Assembly: GCF_003255815.1 (NCBI RefSeq)
Contig: NC_037673.1
Location: forward strand, 91,615,384-91,679,383
Direction: 5' to 3'
Source: Theropithecus gelada
Taxonomy: Eukaryota; Chordata; Mammalia; Primates; Cercopithecidae
DNA: 64,000 nucleotides
This document shows positions 11,901 to 22,700 of the stretch, piece after piece. Position 1 is the first letter of the stretch; each line of letters opens with the position of its first letter. Under the pieces are notes generated by a model, which ran no database searches, was not told the origin of the DNA, and saw only the letters and a program-made list of their open reading frames with translations. A program made the translations under genes and the position numbers.

Positions 11901-12816
11901 TGAGTTGGAGAGACCTGACCTAATTTTGACCACAGATGTTGTGGATTTGGAAAAACCTTTTTTAGAAAACTCCTCAAAGACAAAAGAATACTCACTGGCA
12001 CTAAAGGTGTGGTGTCCTTACTATCTTTCCTAGCGTAGATCTCCCTTACAGTGTGTCCAGGTGCACTGTGGAATGCCATACCCACAGCATCCCTGAAGCA
12101 AGGGGCTGGTTACACATTAGAATCGTGAAACTGTTAGCAATAGAATTGTTCATAAAAAGAACCTCAGCTGAGAGCTGAGTTCAATAATTTTTAGCCCACT
12201 TAGCCAGCAATCGGCCTTCTCATTTTCCTTGATTGCATTATGTTAAAAATCTTTGTTTGATTTTTCAAAACTGTGTGTCCAAGCTGTGGCGTTTAGAGAA
12301 CTAGATGTATAAAAAATACAAATCAAAATGTCATATCCTGTAAACATACCATAAGCTGATTATGTTAAATGTTTTCTTTATTCAAGCAGGTAGATTTAGG
12401 ACTTAGCAGTGGTAATAAACATTCATCTGAAGAATAGATTTTGATCAAGGAAGTCTCCTATTTGTTCTGTGTATGATCTTTATTCTGTTGGTTTTCCCAG
12501 GGTGAAAGTCACACAAAAGAAACAAACAACAGCTCTTGAAATATAATTCCAGTACCCTCCCTGCCACCCGCCTCCCACAAACCAGAAAACAAACAAACAC
12601 ACACAAAAAAAACCCAACACTAAAACAGGCCTAACAATGCAAATTACCATGTAATAAGATCCTACCACACCTAGACAGCCACCCATATCCAATCTGCATC
12701 CTGGAAAGACTTATGACTAAGCAAAGAGAGGAGAGATCATGAAAAGAGTCAGTCATGGATTTTTAATTTGTAAGCACAGACTAATCCAGGGAAGACTTAC
12801 AGCAAATTTTATTCTG
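11901..12816. other. Unique sequence with a C/A-rich patch
   Basis: It holds an A/C-rich low-complexity patch around 12580-12625 (ACAAACAAACACACACAAAA). No gene is seen. Open frames at 11792-12085 and 12480-12692 run through low-complexity or duplicated sequence. Confidence 0.5.
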
Positions 12817-12872
12817 ATGCCTTTTATTCTTTTTTATCATGCAATCTTTGTCTGTCAGCAACAGCCTTTGAT
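12817..12872 (+). repeat. 56-bp segment duplicated from 11425-11480 (copy 2)
   Basis: It matches copy 1 at 53 of 56 positions. It lies in AT-rich unique DNA. Confidence 0.9.
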
Positions 12873-13607
12873 TGCTTCTTTAGCCATCTGAAATGCTAGG
12901 AGGATCCTTGTTTAACCAGTTTTTAATAACTGCATCTCTGTGCCACCCTCACCATCATTTCATTTGCTTTCAGAACCAGAGTTTTTTACTCACTAGATAA
13001 TATATTTAAAGATCTATAATAATATGATTAAAGTCGGGGGGAGGACAGTAATTATAAAGGAAATGAAAACTCAAGAATCTTACATTTATTTCTGTTCCAG
13101 GCAAGTATCAGTTCTGCACAGCAGTCTCCTTTCCCTTGGGGATATTATATGATAACATTGGTGACAACACATTTGACACTTTATTTGTAAAAGGTGCTTT
13201 ATGTTTGTCATCTAGAAAATACTAATGTGCAGTAAGCATTGGCATCAGATATGGAGGCTGTGGCTAAACACAAAGGGAGATTTCCCATGAAAAATTGAGA
13301 AATGTGTATTTCATGAAAATGATCGCCAGCACTATCTTAAGTGGGTAATGCTGCCCTTAGTAAGAAGAATATAGGATAAATACCAGTTTTTATTTATTTT
13401 ATACCACAGTTTGTATGTTAAAAGTTAGGTTAATTACCCTGATTATATGATTAATGCTGAAATTGATCTAGCAACACTAATGATACTGCATTTTGTGACC
13501 CTTTTTTGTTCAAGTCAGGTATTTTGCTTTCCAGGTGTGGTCAAACTGGAAAAAGGCGAAAGTCTAGGAGCCCCCTGGAATCTGACGTAGATTTTCCTTT
13601 AGGCTTA
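12873..13607. other. AT-rich unique sequence
   Basis: No repeat family or coding signal recognised. Confidence 0.5.
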
Positions 13608-13619
13608 AAAAGAAAAAAA

Positions 13620-13913
13620 TTTTTTTTTTTTGAGACGGAGTCTGGCTCTGTCGCCCAGGCTGGAGTGCAGTGGTGCGATCTCCGCTCACTGCAAGCACCA
13701 CTTCCTGGGTTCATGCCATTCTCCTGCCTCAGCCTCCCGAGTAGCTGGGACTACAGGTGCCCACCACCACGTCCGGCCAATTTTTTTGTATTCTTAGTAG
13801 AGACAGGGTTTCACCATGTTTGCCATGATGGTCTTGATCTCCTGACCTCGTGAACTGCCTGCCTCGGCCTCCCAAAGTACTGGGATTACAGGCGTGAGCC
13901 ACGGCGCCCAGCC
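13620..13913 (-). mobile_element. AluY, full length, antisense
   Basis: A T-run is followed by GAGACGGAGTCTGGCTCTGT. The body is complete through to GAGCCACGGCGCCCAGCC. Flanking AAAGAAAAA(A)TTTTT-type sequence on both sides (about 13608 and 13914) is the likely target-site duplication. An open frame at 13506-13853 is a read-through of antisense Alu. Confidence 0.95.
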
Positions 13914-14205
13914 AAAGAAAAATTTTTAATCATAAAATTCCATGGTGGGAAGTATACTGTCCTTTTGAAAATGCTAATGAAATGCTCACAGCATGTTCAG
14001 GACTAAACAGAGAGGATACAGATGTGGTCAAGGCATTTGCATCCTTAACTGTTTACAGTCTGAGTATTTGGGAGGCTATGAGTTAGCAGCCTCTCCTGGA
14101 CACCCTCCCTCCTTATGCTGGAGTGGTGCCAGAGTGGGCAGGACTAGCCTTACCTGTGAGGACAGTAGGTGACTCTCTTTAAAATGCTATTTTCTCCCTA
14201 TTAAC

Positions 14206-14590
14206 TTGTCTATATTCAAATTTTTAAATTATAAAAGTGATTTTTTTATAGGTCAAACAATGCAAAGTTGTATAAAGCAAAACGATGAAAAGATGTACAA
14301 AGAAAAAGCTAGTAACTTCCCTTCACCCCCATCTTGAGGAAAGCAATATCCTATTCTATTTGTTCAGCCCTTCCCCATACTTGTACAAACATAAACAGGC
14401 AGATTCAGTTTATATAATGCAGATTTTTGTTTTTTACTTTATGGAAATAGGATAAAATACACATTATAAACTTAATTTTTTTTAGACTCAGCATAACCTT
14501 TCTTTAGTCTGGTAGATATACTTCACTATTTTTGTGTATTACCATTTAGTCCACTATTTTATGTTTTATTTTTATTTTTTGCTTTTTGCA
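14206..14590 (-). mobile_element. Probable L1M 3' end, antisense (diverged)
   Basis: The layout resembles old L1M 3' UTRs read backwards: an AT-rich start with AAAAGTGATTTTTTTATAGG, then a CTTCCCTTCACCCCCATCTT block, then TTTACTTTATGGAAATAGGA. Divergence is high. Confidence 0.4.
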
Positions 14591-14600
14591 TGGAGAAACC

Positions 14601-14620
14601 GTTTGTTTGTTTGTTTGTTT
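14601..14620 (+). repeat. (GTTT)n microsatellite
   Basis: Five GTTT units directly upstream of the L1M 3' end. Confidence 0.9.
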
Positions 14621-14637
14621 TAAAAATAACAGTTTTA

Positions 14638-14932
14638 GGCCGGGCACGGTGGCTCAAGCCTGTAATCCCAGCATTTTGGGAGGCCGAGACGGGCGGATCA
14701 CGAGGTCAGGAGATCGAGACCATCCTGGCTAACACAGTGAAACCCCGTCTCTACTAAAAAATACAAAAAAATAGCCGGGCGAGGTGGCGGGCGTCTGTAG
14801 TCCCAGCTACTCGGGAGGCTAGAGAATGGCGCAAACCCGGGAGGCGGAGCTTGCAGTGAGCTGAGATCCGGCCACTGCACTCCAGCCTGGGCGACAGCGC
14901 GAGACTCCGTCTCAAAAAAAAAAAAAAAAAAA
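14638..14932 (+). mobile_element. Young AluY with Old World monkey-type changes
   Basis: GGCCGGGCACGGTGGCTCAA starts a nearly complete element. Diagnostic-looking positions are CTCAAGCCTG, GGGCGAGGTGGCGGGCG, CGCAAACCCGGGAGG and GATCCGGCCACTGCACTCC. A tail of about 19 A ends at 14932. AGTTTTA flanks it at 14631-14637 and 14932-14938. A few bases of the usual GGCTGAGGCAGGAG block are missing (reads GGAGGCTAGAGAATGG). Confidence 0.95.
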
Positions 14933-14989
14933 GTTTTATCAAGCTGTAATTCACATACCGTACAATTCACCCTTTTAAAATGTAAATGG

Positions 14990-15285
14990 GCAGGGCGTGG
15001 TAGCTCACGCCTGTAATCCCAGCACTTTGGGAGACTGAGGCAGGTGAATCACTTGAGGTCAGTTCGAGACCAGCCTAGCCAACATGGTGAAACCTGTCTC
15101 TACTGAAAAAAAAAATACAAAAATTAGCTGGGCATGGTGGCATGCACCTGTAATCCCAGCTGAGATTGGGAGGCTGAGGCATGAGAATCTCTTGAACCTG
15201 GGAGGCGGTGGTTGCAGTGAGCCAAGATTGCACCACTGTGCTCCAGCCTGGGAGAACAGAGCAAGACTCATCACAAAAGAAAAAA
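14990..15285 (+). mobile_element. AluS with 13-bp target-site duplication
   Basis: A full-length Alu with AluS-type bases. The exact repeat AAAATGTAAATGG at 14977-14989 and 15286-15298 flanks it. It sits inside the antisense L1M 3' UTR. Confidence 0.95.
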
Positions 15286-17521
15286 AAAATGTAAATGGCC
15301 TTTAGTATATTCACAGAGTCATACAACCATCACCACTGTATAATTTTGGAACATCTCACCACCCAAAAATGAAACCCCCTCTCTGTTAGCAGTCACTCTC
15401 CATTCGCCTCTCTTCAGCCCCTGGTAGCCACCAGATTACTTTCTGTTTGCATGGATTTGCATGTACTGAACATTTAGCATAACCAGACTCATACAACATG
15501 TAGCCTTATGTCTGGCTTCATTCACTTAGCATAATGATTTCAAGGTTCATCCATGTTGTAGCAAGTGTCAGTACTTTATTCCTTTTTATGGCCGAATAAT
15601 ATTCCATTGCATGAATATACAACTCTTTGTCTATTCATTCATCTGCTGATAGACTTAGGTTGTTTTCACTTTTTGGCTATTATGAATACTGCTGCTGTAA
15701 ACGTTGTGTACAAGTTTTGAGTACACATATGTTTTCAAGTCTTCTGAGTATTTACCTAAGAGTGGAATTGCTGGACCATATGGTAACTCTATATGTAACA
15801 TTTTGAGGAACTGCCAAACTGTTTCTCTAAGTAGTTACAACGTTTTACAATCCTAATAGCAACATGTGAAAGTTCTAATTTCTCCATATCTTTATCAACA
15901 CTTGTTATTTTCTGTCTTTCTTATTGTAGTCACCCTAGTGGGTGTGAAGTGGTATCTATCTCACTGTGGGTTAGATTGGCATTTCCCCCAAAGATTAATG
16001 ATGAGAATTTTGTCATGTGCTTATTGGCCATTTGTATATTTTCTTTGGAGAACTGTCTGTTAATTACAATCATTTGCCCATCTTTTACTTGGGTTGTCTA
16101 TTTATTATTGAATTGTAAGAGCCCTTTATATAGTCTGGGTAAAAGTCCCTTTGCAGATATATGATTTGCAAGTATTTTTTCACTTTCTTGATGGTGTCCT
16201 TTGAAGCTCAAAATTTTAAAAATCTGTGAAGACCAATTTATTTTTTCCTTTATCTCTTGTGCTCTCTTTTGATGTCATACCTAAGAAACCACTGCCTAAA
16301 CTAACGTCATAAAGATTTCCTGCTTTGTTTTTGTCTAAGAGTTTCATAGTTTTAGCTCTTGTAATTAGGCCAGCTTTCTATTTTGAATTAAATTTTGTAC
16401 ATAACGTGTGGTAGGTGGTCCAACTTCATTCTTTTACATGTGGATATTGTTGAGTTGTAAAAGTTCTTTATACATTGTTCCAGAACCATTTGTTGAAAAT
16501 ATTATTCTTTCTTTATTAAATGATGTTGGTACCTCTGTTGAAAACTAACCAACCATAAAAAAATGATTTATAGCAAAATCCTCAATTCTATTCTGTTGAT
16601 CTGTAGTCTGTTCTTATGCCAGTACCACACTGTTTTGCTTACTGTAACTTTATAGTAAGTTTTAAAAGCAGGAGGTATGAGTCCTACTTTGTTCTTTTTC
16701 AAGATTGTTTTGGCTATTCTTGCATTTCCATATGAATTTAGGATCAGCTTGCCCATTTCTACAAGAAGACAGCTGAAGTTTTGATAGGGATTGTATTGAA
16801 TCTGTAGATCAACTTGTGGAGTGTTGCTATCCTAATAATATTAAGTTTTCTGATCTATGAACATAGGATATCTTTTCACTTTCTTATGTCTTTAATTTCT
16901 TTCAACAATGTTGTAGTGTTTGAAGTACAAATATTGTTCTTCTTTTATTCCTAGGTATTTTATTCTTTTGGGTGTTATTGTAAATAGAATTGTTTTCTTA
17001 ATTTTATTTTTCAATTGTTCATTGCTAGTATATAGAAATACAATTGATTTTTGTGTATTGATATTATATCCTGCAATCTACTACACTTATTTGTTAGTTC
17101 CAATGCTTCTCTTGTGGATGCCTTTGGATTTTCTGTATACGAGATCATGTTATCTGTAAACAGAGAGCTTGTACTTCTTCTTTTCCAATATAGATGCTTT
17201 TTGGTTTCTTTTTCTGCCTAATTGTTCTGGCTAGAACCTCTAGTACAATGTTGGATAGAAGTGGTAGGAGCCAATATCCATGTCTTGTTCCTGCTGTTAG
17301 GAGTAAAGCATTCAGTCTTGTATCATAAATTATGATATTAGCTATAGGTTTTTCCTAGGTGCCATTTATCATTTTGAGAAAGTCTCATTTCATTGCCTTG
17401 TTGAATTTTTTTTTGTCATGAAAGACGTAGAATTTTTATAGAATGCTTTTCCTACATTTATTGAGGTGATCATGTGATTTTTCTACTTCATTCTACTAGC
17501 ATAGGATGGTATATTGTTTTA

Positions 17522-17828
17522 TTTTTTTTTTTATTTTTTATTTTTTGAGACAGAGTCTTGCTCTGTTGCCCAGGCTGGAGTGCAGTGGGGAGATCTTGGC
17601 TCACTGCAACCTCTGCCTCCCAGGTTCAAGCAATTCTCCTGCCTCAGCCTCCTGAGTAGCTGGGATTACAGGCGTGTGCCACCATACCTGGCTAATTTTT
17701 GTGTTTTTAGTAGAGACGCAGTTTCACCATGTTGGCCAGGCTGATCTTGAACTCCTGACCTCAGGTAATCCATCTGCCTTGGCTTCCCAAAGTACTGTGA
17801 TTATAGGCATGAGCCACTGCATCTGGCC
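17522..17828 (-). mobile_element. AluS, full length, antisense
   Basis: An interrupted T-tail, then GAGACAGAGTCTTGCTCTGT through to GAGCCACTGCATCTGGCC. It interrupts the L1M ORF2 at the ATTCTACTAGCATAGGATGG site. Open frames at 17514-17744 and 17674-17883 are Alu read-through. Confidence 0.93.
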
Positions 17829-18480
17829 TGATTTTAATGTACATCATCTTTCTATGCTTGGGATAGTTTATCGTGGTGTATAACCCTTTTTAATATATTG
17901 CTCTGATTTGGTTTTTAATATTTGTTGAGGATTTCTGTGTCTATATTGATAAGGGATATTGGTTTATAGTTTTCATGTTTTACGACACTTGGTCTGGTTT
18001 TATAATTAGTATAATATTGGTCTCTTATAATGAGTTAGGAAATGTTTATTTTTCTTCTATTTTTCAGAAGAGTTTGCAAGTTTCAGTTTTAATTTCAATG
18101 TTTAGTAGAATTCAACAGTGAAGGCATCTGGGCCCCGGCTTTTCTTTGAGGGTAGCTTTTAAATTACTAATTCAGCATCTTTCCTTTTTATAGGTTTATT
18201 CAGATTTTCTACTGCTTCTTGAGTTAGTTTTGTTAGTTTTTGTCTTTCTAGGAATTTGTCCATTTAATCTAGGATATCTCATTTGTTGGCATTCAATTGT
18301 ACATTGTCTTCTCTTATAATCCTTTTTATTTCTAGAGGATCAGTAGTGATGTTTCTGCTTTCATTCCTGATTTTAATAATTTGCATGTTCCTTCTTTTTT
18401 TCTGTCAGTCTAGCTAAAATTTCATTGACCTTTTAAAAGAACCAATTTTTGACTTTGTTGATCTTCTCTATTCTTTCTCT

Positions 18481-18789
18481 ATTCCATAATTACCATTTAG
18501 CTGTTAATGGATATTCAGGCTGTTTCTAATTTCTTGGTATTGCAGTTAATACCTACTAAATATCTTTGTATATTCTTATATTCTGATTCTTAAAATTCTT
18601 CAGTCCAGATTTATGAAGTGGGATTGTTCTACATTTTTAATTTTAATAGATATTGCTAGATCGCTTTCTGAATAATGCCACTGGAAATGTGAAAGGATAT
18701 TGTTTTTAACAATATATTTCTACTGCCCAACTACTGGGCCTGAAATCCAATCAGGTATCAAGACTTAGGACATCCTTAGCACTGAATTT
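18481..18789. other. AT-rich sequence, nothing recognised
   Basis: Follows the end of recognisable L1M similarity. Possibly further decayed LINE sequence. Confidence 0.4.
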
Positions 18790-18955
18790 TGGGTCATAGT
18801 ATTCATGACCATTACTGGGATTGTACCTTACCTACAATGCAATCTTGGGTAAGTTACTTAATTTTCACTAGTCCCCATTTTCTTTGGCAGAATGGCTTCT
18901 GCCTACCTCATAAAGCTGTTGTGAGGATTAGATATAACATGAACAACATGGTCAC
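18790..18955 (+). mobile_element. MIR SINE fragment
   Basis: AATCTTGGGTAAGTTACTTA, CAGAATGGCTTCTGCCTAC and GTTGTGAGGATTAGATATAA follow sense MIR order. Confidence 0.75.
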
Positions 18956-18960
18956 CATGT

Positions 18961-19185
18961 AGAGTCACTGCCAACTCTGTGGGTTTGAATTCCAGCTCTG
19001 CTGCTTATAAGTTATTTAACGATGGGCAAATTACTTAGTATCTCTGTTTCCTCATCTGTAAAATAGGCATGATGACATTCTATTAACTCGTAAGATTGCA
19101 GTAAGAATTAGATGAATTAGTACATAAAATAAAACACTTAGACTAGTGCCTGACTTCAATAGTAAGCACTTAATTATCATTGGCT
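18961..19185 (+). mobile_element. MIR SINE, near full length
   Basis: TTTGAATTCCAGCTCTGCTG, GGGCAAATTACTTAGTATC, TTTCCTCATCTGTAAAATAG and TAGTGCCTGACTTCAATAG reproduce the sense MIR consensus almost from end to end. It lies directly behind another MIR. Confidence 0.9.
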
Positions 19186-19650
19186 AAAAGATATTAACAT
19201 GTATTTTTCACTCTGTCCTCTACTCTCTCTCACATACATATGTTTTGGGGAGGAAAAAACATGCACACATACATACACATGTGTGTATTTATGTACAAGT
19301 ACATTTATATACAATGTATGTTGTACATAAAGAAAGAATAATAGAATAAAAATAAATATGTCAATCTCTGTTCACAGAAATGTATGAGAGATGAGACATA
19401 TTCACTTATAAATGTAACACAAAGTAGAACGTGTCAACTGAAATCAAAGGGACAGAGCTAAAGGACTCTTTCCTTTGGGTTAAAGAGAAACTATATCGTG
19501 GGTGCAGCCTCATTTTGGCTTCAGTTTGGATAATTAGTCTGTCTAGCCTGTCATTGGCAGAATCTGAAATAATGGAACCCATAAGGAGTAAGATTTCCTG
19601 GAGGAGGCACTGCAAAGTAACATCAGGAGGACCGTTGACTAATGGTCAAC
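19186..19650. other. Unique sequence with a CA/TG-rich patch
   Basis: An alternating purine-pyrimidine patch (ACATACATACACATGTGTGT) lies near 19266-19290. No gene seen. Confidence 0.5.
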
Positions 19651-19775
19651 AATCAGTTTGCAAACATTTATTGAGTACCCACTCTCTGCCAGGCAATAGG
19701 GATATAGAAGAGAACAAGACAGATATAGTCTCTGCCCTATAATAGCCTGGAAGTTGTGTTAGTGAGGTACATGAG
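19651..19775 (+). repeat. Ancient mammalian repeat module (5' part)
   Basis: AACATTTATTGAGTACCCAC, CTGCCAGGCAATAGGGATA and GACAGATATAGTCTCTGCCC match the module described at 4733. Confidence 0.6.
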
Positions 19776-20594
19776 CAGCCAGAGTGCAGAAGGAAAGCAT
19801 GCAGAGAGAAAAAGTGTGGAGATAAAAAGTGCAGAGAAAAAAAGTGTAACTTTGGCGTGTTACAGTTATGCCCTGGGTTGGCCAAGAATGTGAATAAATG
19901 CCATAAGCCTAGATCTAATATTTTCCTTTTCTTCTTTCTCTTTTTACACTGATTCAGGGGGTTAGGTGGAAGTACTGGGAATGGTACTGGCGATGATTCT
20001 GGAATGGTCTAGAGCCTGGCATGGGAAAGGTGAGGGAAGGGGAAAGCAGCCTTGGTAGTGGGGTGGAACATGGACGGGAATTCTGGGAAGAGATGGTTGT
20101 AAACACTATTCTATATTGAAGAGGCTGTCATTTGATGGTTATATTTGTAAATATTTTGATTTTGAGAAAATTAGTGGCTGAGGAGGAAGTGAGGGCTCTG
20201 AGAGGGGTCAGACAAGTGGGGGACAGGAGGGGAGAATGCAGCAGTGGAATCTGACACCTCAGCAGATTCCTCAGTCTTTTTTTCCCACTAGCTAAAATGA
20301 CAGTGTCTTTGGCTCCGTGAAAAGAGAAGACAAATGGAATAGAGAAGGGGGATAGGACAGGAGCCTTAGCCACTGAGCTGAGTGCCTCTTCTATTAGGGA
20401 GGATATATGTATGAAGAGGGGTAGAGGATAGACTAAGGATGGAGTTTAAACCACAAAAGTCCATGTGGAAAAGTATTAAGAACTTTAAAGAGTTACAAAA
20501 CATAAGAATCCACTGTATTTGTGCTTTTAGAAAGTACTGGGATATAATTTCTTCTTTCGCCCTGCTGAATAAGTACCCAGTGGTATGTTGGTAA
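19776..20594. other. Unique sequence, nothing recognised
   Basis: A purine-rich patch (19790-19850) and moderate GC. Short antisense open frames (19646-19885, 20128-20373) have no support. Confidence 0.5.
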
Positions 20595-20612
20595 AGAAAA
20601 AACACACATAAC

Positions 20613-20618
20613 TTTATT
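20613..20618 (-). terminator. Canonical AATAAA poly(A) signal, minus strand
   Basis: TTTATT on the plus strand reads AATAAA on the minus strand (TTTATAATAAAGTTATG). It is followed within 30 bases by GTGTGTTTTTTCTTT, a good GU/U-rich downstream element. It lies about 460 bases past the stop codon of the possible terminal exon at 21074-21221, a normal 3' UTR length. Confidence 0.5.
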
Positions 20619-21073
20619 ATAAACTTTTCTGATATAAAGCATGTATATCAGGTAATTTACAAATAACAAAGTATACAATATTCTTTACTGGAAATTCCTT
20701 ATAATCAATTGATTTGCACAGACTGTTTTTTTTATTGGTTTTTGCCAAACTTCTATATCCATAGCCAAACTGTGCTTGCATTTGATGAAAGTGTTCTGAC
20801 ATGAACATCACCTGTATTTTCATTTATGTTAATAAATAAAAATAAAAATTAATCAATAAAGACATCTGTTAGAACTTCATTCGTTTATCAGTGATATGAA
20901 TGACTTATTTGCTAACCCAGAAAATAATTTTTGAAAACTGGAGGAATATTTACAAAGGTTTCTTTTTAAAGTTATTCGCAATGTAACAGCTACAAATAGG
21001 ACACACTTTCAAGTTTAATTTACATTAACATTTTCTCATTATCATTATCCATTATTAACATTTCATCACTTTC

Positions 21074-21221
21074 TTAGTCTAGACAATGAACAAAACAATA
21101 AATCAAGTCCTGCTTGGTAGCTTTTGCCAATATCTGTGAGACGAGTTCTTCCACATGGCGCTCCTGAGTCTTCAGCTGAGAAGTGGTGGCCAGCACCATG
21201 CCAGTCCACAGCATTTCCCCC
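21074..21221 (-). CDS. Possible 3'-terminal coding exon of an unidentified gene
   Basis: On the minus strand a pyrimidine-rich acceptor (TCTATTTTATCTGCAG) opens a frame of 48 codons to a TAA at 21074-21076, with the first base completing an upstream codon. The peptide starts GEMLWTGMVLATTSQ, continues with an amphipathic, helix-like ERHVEELVSQILAKATKQ and ends CFVHCLD. Downstream lie about 480 bases of AT-rich sequence ending in an AATAAA signal at 20613-20618 with a GU/U-rich element. Acceptor, open frame, stop and poly(A) site are in the right order, and no repeat covers the exon. I do not recognise the protein and cannot assign a function. It could be the last exon of a real gene, a lineage-specific transcript end, or chance. 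An ATG lies 27 bases upstream of the acceptor in the same frame, but I prefer the spliced reading. All nearby L1s share this strand, which is unusual for introns. Confidence 0.35.
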
Positions 21222-22144
21222 CTGCAGATAAAATAGACGTGAATAAACTCAAGAGCACAGACCACAGTAAATGCAGTAAAATAATTAAGAAGTGTTAAGT
21301 TTTAAGTAGGTAGTAACTTTATTTTAATTTTTTGATAATTTAATACCTTAATTTTAAATATAATTAATATAGTTGTAAGTTTATATAATTTAATTTTTAA
21401 TAACAGAAGTATTTAAAAAAAGGTTTACAAAATTCCTGAAAATTTAACAGTCAGCCCTCATGGGCCAGAATGAGCCTACATCAGCACACCAGTGCATCTG
21501 TCCATCCCTACAGCAGTGTGTGCCCTTCAGGTCACATCTTGGTTTTTATGTCCCAGGATACAGAAAGACCATCCAGGGACCATCACAGCAAATGACTTAT
21601 TTAAGCACTCCAAGTATCTTTTCTTATTAAATAAAGCTTCCCAGTTATAATCATATTTAATGATTGAATTTATAATTATTTTTATTTTGAAACAATTTGG
21701 AAAAAAATGTCCAGTGAATATATAAATCTAGATAATCAATTGAAGAGTAGCTTGGCAATCATGAGGTTCATTTGAATAGCACACCCAAGAAGCAGGATCA
21801 TACAGGACCCAAACTTCTTGTCCTCATTCATGAATGCAGATTTCCAAGAAATTAATAGACATAATTTTGGGTGTTATATAAGTAGTCTAGACCATTGGGA
21901 TTATTGAATACAACATTCTAGATTATTCAGTAGTGATTTCAAATCCACATGGTATATGGCAATATGCAATTGTGATAATATGCAGTTTGTCTAAAGTGTG
22001 AATAACTTTCCACAAAAGAAGGCCAACTGCTACTTCTAGTGCTGGAGGTATGTGGAAAGTTTCCAGGACTAAGAAAGAAGTGGCCTTTATACATGTCTTA
22101 AATATTTCAGGATAAATTAAAAGACAGAGGGAGAACAATAATTC
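21222..22144. other. Unique sequence, nothing recognised
   Basis: Very AT-rich from 21285 to 21420, then moderate. It would be intron if the exon at 21074-21221 is real. Confidence 0.5.
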
Positions 22145-22700
22145 TTAGATATATGAGTCAGTATTCTGAGTCGCAAACAACAGATCTCTCTCTAGTTAGT
22201 TCAAACGGAAAAGAAATTTATTATAGGATATCATGTAGTTTATAGATCCTCTAGGAGAGCCAGAACATTGAGCTTAGAGGCCATGCTTCCAGGAACAATG
22301 CTTAAATGACACTACTGATTGCTCCGGCAAAAGCCTCACTCCTGCCATTTCTGGACAAAGATACTGTAACTTCCACTGCTGAGTCTGGTCAATGGATGCC
22401 AAAATTTCTACCATGGCTGCCCCCAAATTTTGGGCACATATGCCACTATGCTTATGAGAAAATAAATTTTAGGTGGTTCCTGGTAATGAAGCCACAGTGT
22501 TCTCTTACAAGTCCGTGTTGCATATGGGTACTTCTTATTGGCAGATCTACATCCTACCTCTGGCATAGATGCTGACTGGCTGGGAAGGTGAATTTCCAAT
22601 TTCTGCTTTGTGGAGACATGAGTACAAAGGCTGAGACTCCCCAAACACAGGAAAGAAGCTCAAAAGATTCTGGGTGACCACAAAAATTAACAAAGATCTC
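22145..22700 (-). mobile_element. Old LTR-like repeat, antisense (family not assigned)
   Basis: On the minus strand the left edge reads like an LTR 3' end: TATAATAAATTTCTTTTCCG, then TAACTAGAGAGAGATCTGTT and GCGACTCAGAATACTGAC. The body carries CTGATTGCTCCGGCAAAAGC and GGCAGATCTACATCC on the plus strand, patterns I associate with old MaLR or ERVL LTRs. No viral gene is present. Confidence 0.35.

Larger units (their letters stand above)
14621..18480 (-). mobile_element. L1M LINE (L1MA/MB-like), antisense, interrupted by three Alus
   Basis: Read on the minus strand this is a 5'-truncated L1. Its 3' UTR is at the left (AATTCACATACCGTACAATT, CTCATACAACATGTAGCC) and ORF2 extends to about 18480 (GTGAAGGCATCTGGGCC, AGGAATTTGTCCATTTAATC). 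The frame is destroyed by stops and small indels. Alus sit at 14638, 14990 and 17522. Divergence suggests an insertion older than the primate-specific L1s further right. The exact subfamily needs a library search. Confidence 0.9.

Noticed and set aside
13506..13853. 115-codon plus-strand open frame
   Set aside because: It is mostly read-through of an antisense AluY (FETESGSVAQAGVQW), a well-known false open frame. The same applies to frames at 14698-14970, 15059-15326, 17514-17883, 32958-33274, 34091-34434, 41839-42101, 47348-47709 and 59009-59516.
20840..20870. Cluster of AATAAA motifs on the plus strand
   Set aside because: They arise from an AT-rich AAATAAAAATAAAAATT run with no upstream plus-strand exon.
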